From assembly GCF_030388325.1 (NCBI RefSeq), contig NZ_CP103794.1:2480001-2544000 (forward strand): DNA of 64,000 bases. Direction: 5' to 3'. A program made the translations under genes and the position numbers. The notes beneath the pieces were generated by a model. It was not told where the DNA came from, did not search any database, and saw only the letters and a list, made by a program, of their open reading frames with translations. Positions 50,774 to 61,019 of this stretch are shown in pieces. The first letter of the stretch is position 1. Every line of letters starts with the position of its first letter. This DNA is from Flavobacterium johnsoniae (GTDB lineage: Bacteria; Bacteroidota; Bacteroidia; Flavobacteriales; Flavobacteriaceae).

Positions 50774-52390
50774 ATGTCTGGATTATTAGCCGTAATTGGT
50801 AAAGGAAAAGCCCCACAACTTGTTAAAGAACTTTCTGAAAGAATGTCGCATCGCGGCCCTGACGAAAGTGATATTCATATTATGGAAAACGGAAGTGTGC
50901 TTTGTCATGAAAGTTTATCTATTATTGATCTTAATTCGGGAAAACAGCCAATTCAAGGAACCAATAAAGCTTGGATGATTCACGATGGCGAAATCTATAA
51001 TTATCAGGAACTTAAAGATACGGTTTTAAAGCATCATACTTTTAGAACAAATTCAGATTCTGAGGTGATTGTACATCTTTATGAAGAATTTGGATATGAT
51101 TTCTGTAATAAACTAGATGGCGATTTTGCATTCGTTGTTATCGATGGAGATAAATATATTGCAGGTCGCGATCCGATTGGAGTGAAGCCTTTATATTATG
51201 GTTTAGATGAAAGGGGAAGAATTTATTTTTCATCAGAAATGAAATCTATTGCAGATCAGTGTAAATCATTCTCAACTTTTCCTCCTGGACATTATTATAC
51301 TGCAAAAACTGGTTTTGTAAAGTATTATCATCCAGAATATGAGGATCATAAAAAGGCGACTCAAGCATTAGATTTAGAAGTTATTCGCGAAAGCTTAGTA
51401 GAATCAACTCGCAAGCGTTTATTGGCAGAAGTGCCTTTAGGAGTGGTATTGTCAGGAGGTTTGGATACTTCTTTGATTTCTGCTGTAACTTCAAGATTGT
51501 TAAAAGAAAAAGGAGAAAAACTGCATTCGTTTTCTATCGGATTAAATGCTGATTCGCCAGATAATATTGCAGCTAGAAAAGCGGCAGAATTTTTAGGAAC
51601 TGAACATCATGAAGTTCATTTTTCTGTAGAAGAAGGAGTTAAGATTTTAGAAAAAGTAATTTATCATATAGAAACATACGATATTATTTCTGTAAGATCT
51701 GGAGTTCCGATGTATTTGCTTTCGAAAGAAATTGCAAATCAAGGAATAAAAGTAGTCTTGTCGGGCGAAGGAGCAGATGAGGTTTTTGGAGGTCATTTGT
51801 ATTTTAGAAATGCCCCTTCAGAAGAAGAATTTCAAGACGAAACAATAGAAAGAGTTCAGAAGTTGTTTACCGCAGATTTACTTCGTGCCGATAAAACAAC
51901 AATGGCGCACGGTTTAGAAGTGAGATTTCCGTTTTTAGATACAGATTTTTTAGATACAACTATTCGAATTAAAACAGAAGAAAAACAGCCGAAAACTTAC
52001 GACGGAATTGAAAAATACATTTTAAGAAAAGCCTTTGATATTGCTGAAGATCAATATTTGCCTTCAGAAATTTTATGGCGTCAAAAAGAACAGTTTTCAG
52101 ACGGAGTTGGTTATAATTGGGTAGATGAATTAATTGAATATTGTGCTTCACAAGTTACAGACGAACAATTGGCTGGCGCAAACATAGAATTTCCATATAA
52201 TTCGCCAACAACAAAAGAAGCCTATTTATATCGATCAATTTTCCATAAATATTATCCGCAAGTCAGCGCTGCGCAAACCGTTCGAAAGTGGATTCCGAAA
52301 TGGCAAGAAAACCTAGATCCAAGCGGAAGAGCAAATGCAGCTCATTTAAATGGAAATTTTGAAAACGTAAAATCGGGAGTTGTTGTTTAA
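50774..52390 (+). CDS. Asparagine synthetase paralogue with a degenerate glutaminase site
   Basis: This 538-residue protein is homologous to AsnB over its full length. The synthetase half looks functional: VVLSGGLDTSLISAV (Ser to Thr in the last position of the loop), VVLSGEGADEVFGGHLYF, EVRFPFLDTDFLD and WRQKEQFSDGVGYNWVDEL. The glutaminase half opens MSGLLAVIG: the nucleophile Cys is Ser. The glutamine-binding Arg (HERL in AsnB) is Ser in LCHESLSIID (residue 47), and the oxyanion Asn (NGEIYN) is Asp in HDGEIYN (residue 71). The Asp of SDSEVI is kept. It is probably ammonia-dependent, uses another nitrogen source or has another role. Length and codon use are normal and there is no frameshift. 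Confidence 0.92.
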   Translation: MSGLLAVIGKGKAPQLVKELSERMSHRGPDESDIHIMENGSVLCHESLSIIDLNSGKQPIQGTNKAWMIHDGEIYNYQELKDTVLKHHTFRTNSDSEVIVHLYEEFGYDFCNKLDGDFAFVVIDGDKYIAGRDPIGVKPLYYGLDERGRIYFSSEMKSIADQCKSFSTFPPGHYYTAKTGFVKYYHPEYEDHKKATQALDLEVIRESLVESTRKRLLAEVPLGVVLSGGLDTSLISAVTSRLLKEKGEKLHSFSIGLNADSPDNIAARKAAEFLGTEHHEVHFSVEEGVKILEKVIYHIETYDIISVRSGVPMYLLSKEIANQGIKVVLSGEGADEVFGGHLYFRNAPSEEEFQDETIERVQKLFTADLLRADKTTMAHGLEVRFPFLDTDFLDTTIRIKTEEKQPKTYDGIEKYILRKAFDIAEDQYLPSEILWRQKEQFSDGVGYNWVDELIEYCASQVTDEQLAGANIEFPYNSPTTKEAYLYRSIFHKYYPQVSAAQTVRKWIPKWQENLDPSGRANAAHLNGNFENVKSGVVV

Positions 52391-52456
52391 GTAATTTTCA
52401 AAATAAAAAAACAAATTTCAGTTTTCTTAAATTCTAAATTTAAGGACTAAATATTG

Positions 52457-52496
52457 AAAAGCCGAAATGCATTAAAAATGTGGTTTCGGCTTTTTT
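52457..52496 (+). terminator. Terminator of the asnB paralogue
   Basis: AAAAGCCGAAA (52457-52467) pairs with TTTCGGCTTTT (52484-52494), ending in a T run. The remaining 230 bases to gyrB are AT-rich without an ORF. Confidence 0.85.
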
Positions 52497-52680
52497 ATGT
52501 AATAGAAGTTTCAGTTTTAGAATTTATGATTTTGCATTATATCTATTTTTAGAATTTAGAATTTAAGAAAATTGGAATTTAAATTCATTTTTAGTTTTAT
52601 TTTTTGGTTTTTCAGACAATTCTGTTAATAACTTAAATGCTTTATGTCGTATTTTACTGGATATATAGCTTGCGTTTTTA

Positions 52681-52688
52681 TATATTTG
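52681..52688 (+). promoter_or_regulatory. -7 promoter box of gyrB
   Basis: TATATTTG is a perfect TAnnTTTG box 38 bases before the ATG. A TTG is present only eight bases upstream, so the upstream box is not identified. Confidence 0.5.
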
Positions 52689-52696
52689 CCTGTTAG

Positions 52697-54667
<1,971 letters not shown>

Positions 54668-54686
54668 AATGAAAAATTAATAATTT

Positions 54687-54737
54687 CAATTCGTTTAATT
54701 GTTTAAATTTACTAGACAATTAAGCGAATTGTCTTTT
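54687..54737 (+). terminator. Terminator of gyrB
   Basis: CAATTCGTTTAATTGT (54687-54702) pairs with ACAATTAAGCGAATTG (54716-54731) with one G-T pair, followed by TCTTTTT. Confidence 0.85.
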
Positions 54738-54778
54738 TAAGGAATAGACAAGAATTAATAACCGATAAAGTAAAAAAT

Positions 54779-55714
54779 ATGAAAGTTACCATTGTAGGAG
54801 CAGGAAATGTTGGAGCTACATGTGCAGATGTTATTTCTTATAGAGGAATTGCAAGCGAAGTAGTATTGTTGGATATTAAAGAAGGTTTTGCCGAGGGTAA
54901 AGCGTTGGATATTACACAATGTGCTACAAATACAGGTTTTAATACTAAAGTATCTGGCGTTACCAATGATTATTCTAAAACTGCTGGAAGTGATGTTGTT
55001 GTAATAACATCTGGAATTCCAAGAAAACCAGGAATGACAAGAGAGGAATTAATAGGTATAAATGCGGGAATCGTAAAAGGTGTTGCTGAAAATGTACTGA
55101 AATATTCTCCAAATACAATAATTGTTGTAGTTTCGAATCCGATGGATACGATGACGTATTTGGCTTTAAAAGCCACTGGTTTGCCAAAAAACAGAATTAT
55201 AGGTATGGGTGGAGCTTTAGATAGTTCGCGTTTTAGAACTTATCTTTCTCTGGCTTTAGATAAACCTGCAAATGATATTTCGGCAATGGTAATTGGAGGT
55301 CATGGTGATACAACTATGATTCCGTTAACACGTTTGGCATCTTATAATGGAATTCCGGTTTCTCAATTTCTTTCAGAAGAAGTATTGCAGAAAGTAGCAG
55401 CAGATACTATGGTAGGTGGAGCTACGCTTACAGGATTGCTTGGGACTTCTGCTTGGTATGCGCCTGGAGCTTCTGTAGCTTATTTGGTTGATAGTATTTT
55501 GAATGATCAAAAGAAAATGATTGCATGTTCTGTCTTTGTAGAAGGAGAATATGGTCAAGACGATATATGTATAGGTGTGCCTTGTATAATTGGTAAAAAC
55601 GGCGTTGAAGAAATTGTAGATATTAAATTAAATGATCAGGAAAAAGCATTATTTGCGAAAAGTGCAGATGCAGTTCGCAGTATGAATGATGCTTTAAAAA
55701 CGATTTTAGTATAA
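54779..55714 (+). CDS. mdh: Malate dehydrogenase
   Basis: This 311-residue NAD-dependent enzyme of the TCA cycle has the LDH-like type fold: KVTIVGAGNVGATCA (dinucleotide-binding GxGxxG), VLLDIKEGFAEGKALD, ITSGIPRKPGMTREEL (Arg loop), VVSNPMDTM, IGMGGALDSSRFR (substrate Arg) and VIGGHGDTTMIPL (catalytic His). The sequence is of the lactate-dehydrogenase-like malate dehydrogenase group common in Bacteroidota. It is complete. It has no gene coupled to it. Confidence 0.96.
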   Translation: MKVTIVGAGNVGATCADVISYRGIASEVVLLDIKEGFAEGKALDITQCATNTGFNTKVSGVTNDYSKTAGSDVVVITSGIPRKPGMTREELIGINAGIVKGVAENVLKYSPNTIIVVVSNPMDTMTYLALKATGLPKNRIIGMGGALDSSRFRTYLSLALDKPANDISAMVIGGHGDTTMIPLTRLASYNGIPVSQFLSEEVLQKVAADTMVGGATLTGLLGTSAWYAPGASVAYLVDSILNDQKKMIACSVFVEGEYGQDDICIGVPCIIGKNGVEEIVDIKLNDQEKALFAKSADAVRSMNDALKTILV

Positions 55715-55780
55715 TAAAAACGGCAAAAAAGAGAAAAGGTGCACTTTTGACTTTTTTTTTGAGATTAATTAATAAATAAA

Positions 55781-55811
55781 TTGGTTAATATTTTCGTTAA
55801 TTATATATTTG
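55781..55811 (+). promoter_or_regulatory. Promoter of secDF
   Basis: TTG (55781-55783), a 20-bp spacer and TATATTTG (55804-55811) match both boxes and the spacing of the Bacteroidota promoter consensus. The predicted transcript start is about 120 bases before the ATG, so there is a long leader with a hairpin and a small ORF. Confidence 0.7.
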
Positions 55812-55849
55812 CTCGGTTTAAAAAAAAATTGGTAATTCGTGATCTCGTA

Positions 55850-55904
55850 TTTTTGTTTTAAAAAATCATGTCAGGGCTTATTTTATGGGACTTTAAAACA
55901 AAAA
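55850..55904 (+). promoter_or_regulatory. Hairpin in the secDF leader
   Basis: TTTTTGTTTTAAA (55850-55862) pairs with TTTAAAACAAAAA (55892-55904), a perfect 13-bp AT-rich inverted repeat with a 29-base loop. It may be chance in AT-rich sequence, but it is in the transcribed leader and overlaps a small ORF. Confidence 0.4.
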
Positions 55905-55924
55905 CAAAAATAAAACATAATTAA
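55868..55924 (+). CDS. Candidate 18-residue leader ORF upstream of secDF
   Basis: ATG to TAA encodes MSGLILWDFKTKTKIKHN and ends 12 bases before the secDF start. It lies wholly inside the predicted secDF leader. It has no signal peptide and no clear ribosome-binding site, and its coding nature is unproven. Leader peptides that control SecDF or YidC homologues by translational arrest are known elsewhere but are longer and secreted. Confidence 0.25.
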   Translation: MSGLILWDFKTKTKIKHN

Positions 55925-55936
55925 TTTTTAGTAATA

Positions 55937-58927
55937 ATGCAGAATAAAGGACTTATTAAATTTTTCGCAATTCTATTTGCATTGGTAAGTATTTACCAAC
56001 TATCATTCACTTTTGTGGCAAATGGTGTCAAAAGTGAAGCTAAAGCTTTTGCAGGAGACAATCCTGATAAAGAGCTGAAATATTTAGATTCTATTGGTAA
56101 AGAAAAAGTATTAAATCTTGGTTTTACTGATTTCACTTATAACGAAGTGAAAAACAAACAGCTTAATAAAGGTCTTGACTTAGAAGGAGGAATCAACGTT
56201 ATTCTTCAAATTTCTATTAAAGATGTATTAAAAGGTTTGGCTAATAATTCTAAAAATCCAGTTTTTAATAAATCATTAGCTGATGCATCTGCAAATTTAG
56301 AAGGAAACAAAACATATTTAAGTAAGTTTTTTGAAGCTTTTGAAGCAAATTCAAAAGGTTCTGTAAAATTGGCTTCGCCAGATATTTTTGCTAACAGAAG
56401 TCTTCAAGGAGAAGGTGGAGTTGACTTTCAAATGTCTGATGCACAAGTTCAAAAAGTAATCAAAAGAAAAGTTGATGAGTCTGTAGAAAGTGCTTTTAAA
56501 GTATTAAGAGAGCGTATCGACAAATTTGGTGTTACTCAACCAAACATTCAAAAATTAGGAGAAACAGGAAGAATCTTAGTTGAGCTTCCAGGTGCTAAGG
56601 ATGTTGATAGAATTAAAAAATTATTAGGTGGAAAAGCTCAATTAGAGTTTTGGGAAACTTATAAAGTTGAAGAAATTGGAAACTTCTTAGTTGCTGCTAA
56701 CGAAGCTTTAAAGAAAACTGAGGTTTCTAAAGTAGAAACAAAAACTGTTGCTAAAGATTCATTGAATGCTTTGTTAACAGATACTAAAGATTCTGCTGAT
56801 GTTAAAAAAGGAAACAATCCTTTATTTGATAAAATCGTAGGTCAAGGTGGAGGACCAGTTCTAGGTTATTTCGCTACAAAAGATACTGCTACTATTAATG
56901 GTTATTTAAAAAGACCAGATATTAGAGTTTTATTAGCTGCTGATCAACACTATGCTAAATTTGTTTGGAGTAAACCAACTACTATTAAAGATCAAAAAGC
57001 GAAAGATTTAGCATCTGCAAAAGATTTAGAAGTTGTTGAATTATATGCTTTAAAAGGAAACAGAGACAATAACCCAGCAATGAGCGGTGGTGTTGTAACT
57101 GATGCAAAAGATACTTTTGACCAAATGGGTAAACCTGCTGTTTCTATGCAAATGAACAGCCAAGGTGCTAAAGTTTGGGAAGAACTTACAGGTAGAGCAT
57201 TTGCTCAAAAAAGCTATATTGCTATTGTTTTAGATGATATCGTATATTCTGCTCCAGGTGTAACAAGTGGTCCTATTGCTGGAGGAAGATCTGAAATTAC
57301 AGGTTCTTTTGATGTTGCTGAAACTAAAGATTTAGCTAACGTATTAAACGCAGGTAAATTACCAGCTTCTGCAGATATTATTCAATCAACTGTTGTTGGT
57401 CCATCTTTAGGACAAGCTGCTATTGATGCAGGTACAATTTCTTCTGTTTTAGGATTCTTATTAGTTTGTGTTTGGATGGTATTCTATTATGGTAAAGCTG
57501 GTTGGTATGCAAACCTTGCTTTATTATTAAACTTACTATTCTTATTCGGAATTATGGCAAGTTTTGGTTTTGTATTAACATTACCAGGTATTGCAGGTAT
57601 CGTATTAACATTAGGTACTGCGGTAGATGCGAACATTATTATCTACGAAAGAGCAAAAGAAGAATTGCGTGAAGGAAAATCTCTTTCTGAAGCAGTTCAA
57701 GCTTCTTACGGATGGCATGGTGCAATGCGTTCTATTATTGATGCGAACGTTACTCACGTTTTAACTGGAGCTATCTTGTTTATTTTTGGAACAGGACCAA
57801 TTAAAGGTTTCGCGTTAACATTATTAATTGGTATCGTAACTTCATTGTTTACTTCTATCTTTATTGCTAGAATTTTCATCGACAGAAATATTGCTGGAAA
57901 AGCAGATTTGACTTTCTCAACAAACATTACTAAAAACTGGTTTACAAACTTCCACTTTGATTTCATTAAAGTTAAAAAATTCACTTATATCTTCTCTTCT
58001 ATTGTAACAGTAGTAAGTTTAGTTTCTATCTTCTTCGTTAACGGATTAGATGAAGGTGTTGATTTTGTAGGAGGTAGAACTTTCCAAGTGAAATTCGAAA
58101 AAGCTGTAGATGCTACTGCAGTTTCTGATGAATTATCTGCTGCTTTCGGTACTCCAGTTGAAGCTAAAATTTTAGGTGATGATGATCAATTGAAAATCAC
58201 TACTAAATATAAAATTAAAGAAGATGGTGTGGCTATCGATGAGGAAGTGAACCAAAAATTATACGCTGCATTACAGAAATATTTCCCAAATACTTCTTAC
58301 GATAAATTCATCAACTCATTTGATGGTAAAAAAGTAGGTGTATTACAAGCTTCTAAAGTTGGTGCTTCTATCTCTGAAGATATTAAAACTAACTCATACT
58401 GGGCTGTACTTGGTGCGATGGCAGTTATTTTCTTATACTTAATGGTATCTTTCCGTAAATGGCAATATTCATTAGGTGCGATTGCAGCTGTTGCTCACGA
58501 CGTAATCTTTGTATTAGGAGTTTATTCATTATGCTACAAATTCATGCCATTCCACATGGAAATGGATCAGCACTTTATCGCTGCAATCTTGACTGTAATT
58601 GGTTATTCTATGAACGATACGGTAATTGTATTTGACAGGGTAAGAGAATTTATCATCGGAAACCGTAAAGGAAGTTTCGAAGATATCGTAAATGCTTCTA
58701 TTAATACAACATTATCAAGAACATTGAATACTTCATTAATGATGATTATCGTATTATTAACGATGTTTATCTTTGGTGGAGAGTCAATTAGAGGATTTAT
58801 CTTTGCAATGTTAATCGGTATTATTGTTGGTACTTACTCTTCATTATTTATCGCGACTCCAGTATTGGTTGACACGATTTCGAATGATGAGAAACATACA
58901 ATCGAAGACAAACATAACAAAGTGTAA
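55937..58927 (+). CDS. secDF: SecDF protein translocase subunit (fused)
   Basis: This 996-residue inner-membrane protein is a natural SecD-SecF fusion. The SecD half has LGLDLEGGINVILQ-type sequence (KGLDLEGGINVILQ), a large periplasmic P1 region, MQMNSQGAKVWEELTG, then the RND-type membrane block (ANLALLLNLLFLFGIMASFG, GIVLTLGTAVDANIIIYER) and the SecF half (VDFVGGRTFQVKFE, YLMVSFRKWQYSLGAIAAVAHDVIF, IGYSMNDTVIVFDRVRE). It pulls secreted proteins through the Sec channel using the proton gradient. Fusion is common in Bacteroidota. Confidence 0.97.
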   Translation: MQNKGLIKFFAILFALVSIYQLSFTFVANGVKSEAKAFAGDNPDKELKYLDSIGKEKVLNLGFTDFTYNEVKNKQLNKGLDLEGGINVILQISIKDVLKGLANNSKNPVFNKSLADASANLEGNKTYLSKFFEAFEANSKGSVKLASPDIFANRSLQGEGGVDFQMSDAQVQKVIKRKVDESVESAFKVLRERIDKFGVTQPNIQKLGETGRILVELPGAKDVDRIKKLLGGKAQLEFWETYKVEEIGNFLVAANEALKKTEVSKVETKTVAKDSLNALLTDTKDSADVKKGNNPLFDKIVGQGGGPVLGYFATKDTATINGYLKRPDIRVLLAADQHYAKFVWSKPTTIKDQKAKDLASAKDLEVVELYALKGNRDNNPAMSGGVVTDAKDTFDQMGKPAVSMQMNSQGAKVWEELTGRAFAQKSYIAIVLDDIVYSAPGVTSGPIAGGRSEITGSFDVAETKDLANVLNAGKLPASADIIQSTVVGPSLGQAAIDAGTISSVLGFLLVCVWMVFYYGKAGWYANLALLLNLLFLFGIMASFGFVLTLPGIAGIVLTLGTAVDANIIIYERAKEELREGKSLSEAVQASYGWHGAMRSIIDANVTHVLTGAILFIFGTGPIKGFALTLLIGIVTSLFTSIFIARIFIDRNIAGKADLTFSTNITKNWFTNFHFDFIKVKKFTYIFSSIVTVVSLVSIFFVNGLDEGVDFVGGRTFQVKFEKAVDATAVSDELSAAFGTPVEAKILGDDDQLKITTKYKIKEDGVAIDEEVNQKLYAALQKYFPNTSYDKFINSFDGKKVGVLQASKVGASISEDIKTNSYWAVLGAMAVIFLYLMVSFRKWQYSLGAIAAVAHDVIFVLGVYSLCYKFMPFHMEMDQHFIAAILTVIGYSMNDTVIVFDRVREFIIGNRKGSFEDIVNASINTTLSRTLNTSLMMIIVLLTMFIFGGESIRGFIFAMLIGIIVGTYSSLFIATPVLVDTISNDEKHTIEDKHNKV

Positions 58928-58950
58928 TTAAACTTTGTTTTTAATAATAG

Positions 58951-58980
58951 AAAGATCCAGTGAAAACTGGATCTTTTTTT
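58951..58980 (+). terminator. Terminator of secDF
   Basis: AAAGATCCAG pairs with CTGGATCTTT over 10 bp around a TGAAAA loop, followed by a T run. Confidence 0.9.
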
Positions 58981-59011
58981 TATGTTTGTGTTTTAGTTGT
59001 AAAAAATAATT

Positions 59012-59620
59012 ATGATAAAAAATATATTTTTCTGTACTGTCTTTTTCTTAACGACATTATGTATTAATGCTCAGAATAGTAATTTTAGAATAGGAGTGAA
59101 TTATGGTTTCGGAAGTGAATTCAATAATAAGGATTATACTTTTACTAATAATTTTTACAAAGCACAAGTTTATTATAGTTTTAAAGAATCTCGAAATTTT
59201 AAATATGAAATTTTAATTCAGCCTGAAATTAATTTTGGAAAACATCAATTGTTGAATTTGTACTTTGTAAAACCAGAAACACCCAATTTTGAAGAGAAAA
59301 GAATTAAATATATGAAGTTAAAAGAGGTGCGAGAATATGTGATGAATATTGGTTTTGTCGTTAGAAAGCCATTTGCAAAATCATATTCAATTTATCTTCT
59401 CGGAAGTGTTGGACCAATGATTACAGATACAGAAACTGAACGTATGTCTAGTGGCTTTGCTTTTGCAGATGTTTTAGCTTTAGGTTTCACTGCTGATTAC
59501 AATCAATTTCGATTTGATATTCGTCCAAGTTTAAGACATGTTTCTAATGCAGGTTTAGGAAGTACAAACGCTGGGTATAATACAAAGAATATAGAATTTG
59601 GAGTATCATATCAATTATAA
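59012..59620 (+). CDS. PagL-like acyloxyacyl hydrolase family outer-membrane protein
   Basis: This 202-residue protein has a signal peptide (FFCTVFFLTTLCINAQ) and an eight-stranded barrel pattern. The C-terminal RPSLRHVSNAGLGSTNAGYN matches the PagL/lipid A 3-O-deacylase motif HxSN with catalytic His and Ser; the Glu that completes the triad appears later (NIEFG) at a wider spacing than in Pseudomonas PagL, so the match is not exact. It may remodel lipid A acyl chains in the outer membrane. Confidence 0.75.
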   Translation: MIKNIFFCTVFFLTTLCINAQNSNFRIGVNYGFGSEFNNKDYTFTNNFYKAQVYYSFKESRNFKYEILIQPEINFGKHQLLNLYFVKPETPNFEEKRIKYMKLKEVREYVMNIGFVVRKPFAKSYSIYLLGSVGPMITDTETERMSSGFAFADVLALGFTADYNQFRFDIRPSLRHVSNAGLGSTNAGYNTKNIEFGVSYQL

Positions 59621-59624
59621 AAAG

Positions 59625-59657
59625 AAAATGCCCAATATCTCAGATATTGGGCATTTT
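59625..59657. terminator. Bidirectional terminator between the PagL-like gene and lgt
   Basis: AAAATGCCCAATATCT pairs with AGATATTGGGCATTTT, a 16-bp stem (the innermost pairs would open as the loop), flanked by A and T runs, between convergent genes. Confidence 0.88.
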
Positions 59658-59675
59658 TTATTGTGTAATTTTTTT

Positions 59676-60608
59676 TTAAGATTCTGCAAGAGGATTTCTT
59701 TGTGCTCTAATGATGAAGAAAAGCCCGATTATAATAAAAGGAATGCTTAACCATTGTCCTGTAGAGAAATAACCTAATGTATCTTCTAGTCCTCCTTGTT
59801 TTGATTTAACAAATTCTACAATAAAACGAACAACAAATAGAAGAACTAAAAACATTCCAAATAATAATCCTGTTTTAAGTCTCGCATTTGTTTTCCAATA
59901 CAAAAAGTATAAAATTCCAAATACAAAAATGTAGCAAAAAGCCTCGTATAATTGAGTTGGATGTTTTACAGGTACTTCTGCTAATAAATTAGCAAATTTT
60001 GGATCAGTTACAACTGCATTGTAGGCTTCTTTAGGATCGGTAATTCCTGTTTTGCCTACGATTTGATATTTGTCAAATTTATCGTGTAAAAAACGAATTC
60101 CAAAAGAAGATGTAGTTTCGTTTCCAACAATTTCCGAATTCATGAAATTACCAATACGAACAAATATAGCGCCACTTGCTACAGGAATTACAACACGGTC
60201 TAGTATCCATAGCATGGGTTTTTTTAAGATTTTTTTGCTGTAATAATACATGGCAACTATAATCGCGATTGCCGCACCGTGACTTGCTAGACCTTGAAAT
60301 CCAGTAAAATGAAATTCTGGCTCAAATTTAACAGGTAGAATAATTTCTAATAAATGGTCTTTAAAATAATCCCAATCATAAAAGAAAACATGTCCTAAAC
60401 GCGCCCCAATCAAAGTAGCAAGAACTGTCCAAACAAATAGAGAATCCAGCTTTTCAAGTGATTCGTTTTCTCTTTCGAAAATCTTTTTCATTAGAAACCA
60501 TCCTAATCCAAAGGCAATTACAAACATTAAGCTGTAATAGCGAATCATAAAAAATCCTAGATCGATTCCTTCAGAAGGATTCCATATTAAATTTAGGGCA
60601 TGTGTCAT
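59676..60608 (-). CDS. lgt: Prolipoprotein diacylglyceryl transferase
   Basis: This 310-residue inner-membrane enzyme transfers diacylglycerol to the lipobox Cys of prolipoproteins, needed for the lipoproteins in this window. It has seven membrane segments. Motifs: RYYSLMFVIAFGLGWFLMKK, IGARLGHVFFYDW (Arg), LASHGAAIAII (catalytic His region) and IFVRIGNFMNSEIVG, the signature with the conserved Arg, Asn and Glu. It has an inserted loop (KYQIVGKTGITDPKEAYNAV) near the periplasmic side, as in other Bacteroidota Lgt. Confidence 0.95.
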   Translation of the reverse strand: MTHALNLIWNPSEGIDLGFFMIRYYSLMFVIAFGLGWFLMKKIFERENESLEKLDSLFVWTVLATLIGARLGHVFFYDWDYFKDHLLEIILPVKFEPEFHFTGFQGLASHGAAIAIIVAMYYYSKKILKKPMLWILDRVVIPVASGAIFVRIGNFMNSEIVGNETTSSFGIRFLHDKFDKYQIVGKTGITDPKEAYNAVVTDPKFANLLAEVPVKHPTQLYEAFCYIFVFGILYFLYWKTNARLKTGLLFGMFLVLLFVVRFIVEFVKSKQGGLEDTLGYFSTGQWLSIPFIIIGLFFIIRAQRNPLAES

Positions 60609-60672
60609 ACAGTATTTTTTTTATAGAAATGTAAAGATAAAAGTTTAATGTAAAGTATCAATTTGCAAACAG

Positions 60673-60921
60673 TTAATGTTTGTGATTGCATTTTTTTTCT
60701 GGAACTGGATCGTATCCAGTTCTTCCCCAAGGGTGACAGCTTAAAATACGTTTTATTCCTAAAAATCCTCCGTAAAACAAGCCGTGAATTTGTAATGCTT
60801 GAATCATATAGCTAGAACACGTTGGTTCAAATCTGCAAGTTGCTGGGGTAAATGGCGAAATTGCCGTTTGATAAAAACGAACCAGTAGCACAAAAGGATA
60901 TATTAGAATTTTTGATAACAT
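60673..60921 (-). CDS. yidD: YidD membrane protein insertion efficiency factor
   Basis: This 82-residue protein has [36 protein letters not shown] and [24 protein letters not shown], the near-invariant YidD signature with three Cys residues. It helps YidC-dependent insertion of inner-membrane proteins. It lies 64 bases upstream of lgt on the same strand and both may be transcribed together. Confidence 0.95.
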   Translation of the reverse strand: MLSKILIYPFVLLVRFYQTAISPFTPATCRFEPTCSSYMIQALQIHGLFYGGFLGIKRILSCHPWGRTGYDPVPEKKCNHKH

Positions 60922-60950
60922 ATTTTTTTAGTGTTCAGTGTTCATTTTTT

Positions 60951-61009
60951 AGTATTCAGTTCTTGTATTTTGTTTAAGCTAAAATTTAAACACTAAAAAA
61001 CTGAATACT
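60951..61009 (-). terminator. Hairpin downstream of cysS (AGTATTCAGT repeat family)
   Basis: AGTATTCAGT (60951-60960) pairs with ACTGAATACT (61000-61009), with further AGTGTTCAGTGTTCA-type units on the left side and a T run (61016-61021) and A run. It belongs to the flavobacterial GTATTCAGTGTTCAG repeat type and probably ends cysS transcription. Confidence 0.55.
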
Positions 61010-61019
61010 GAATACTTTT

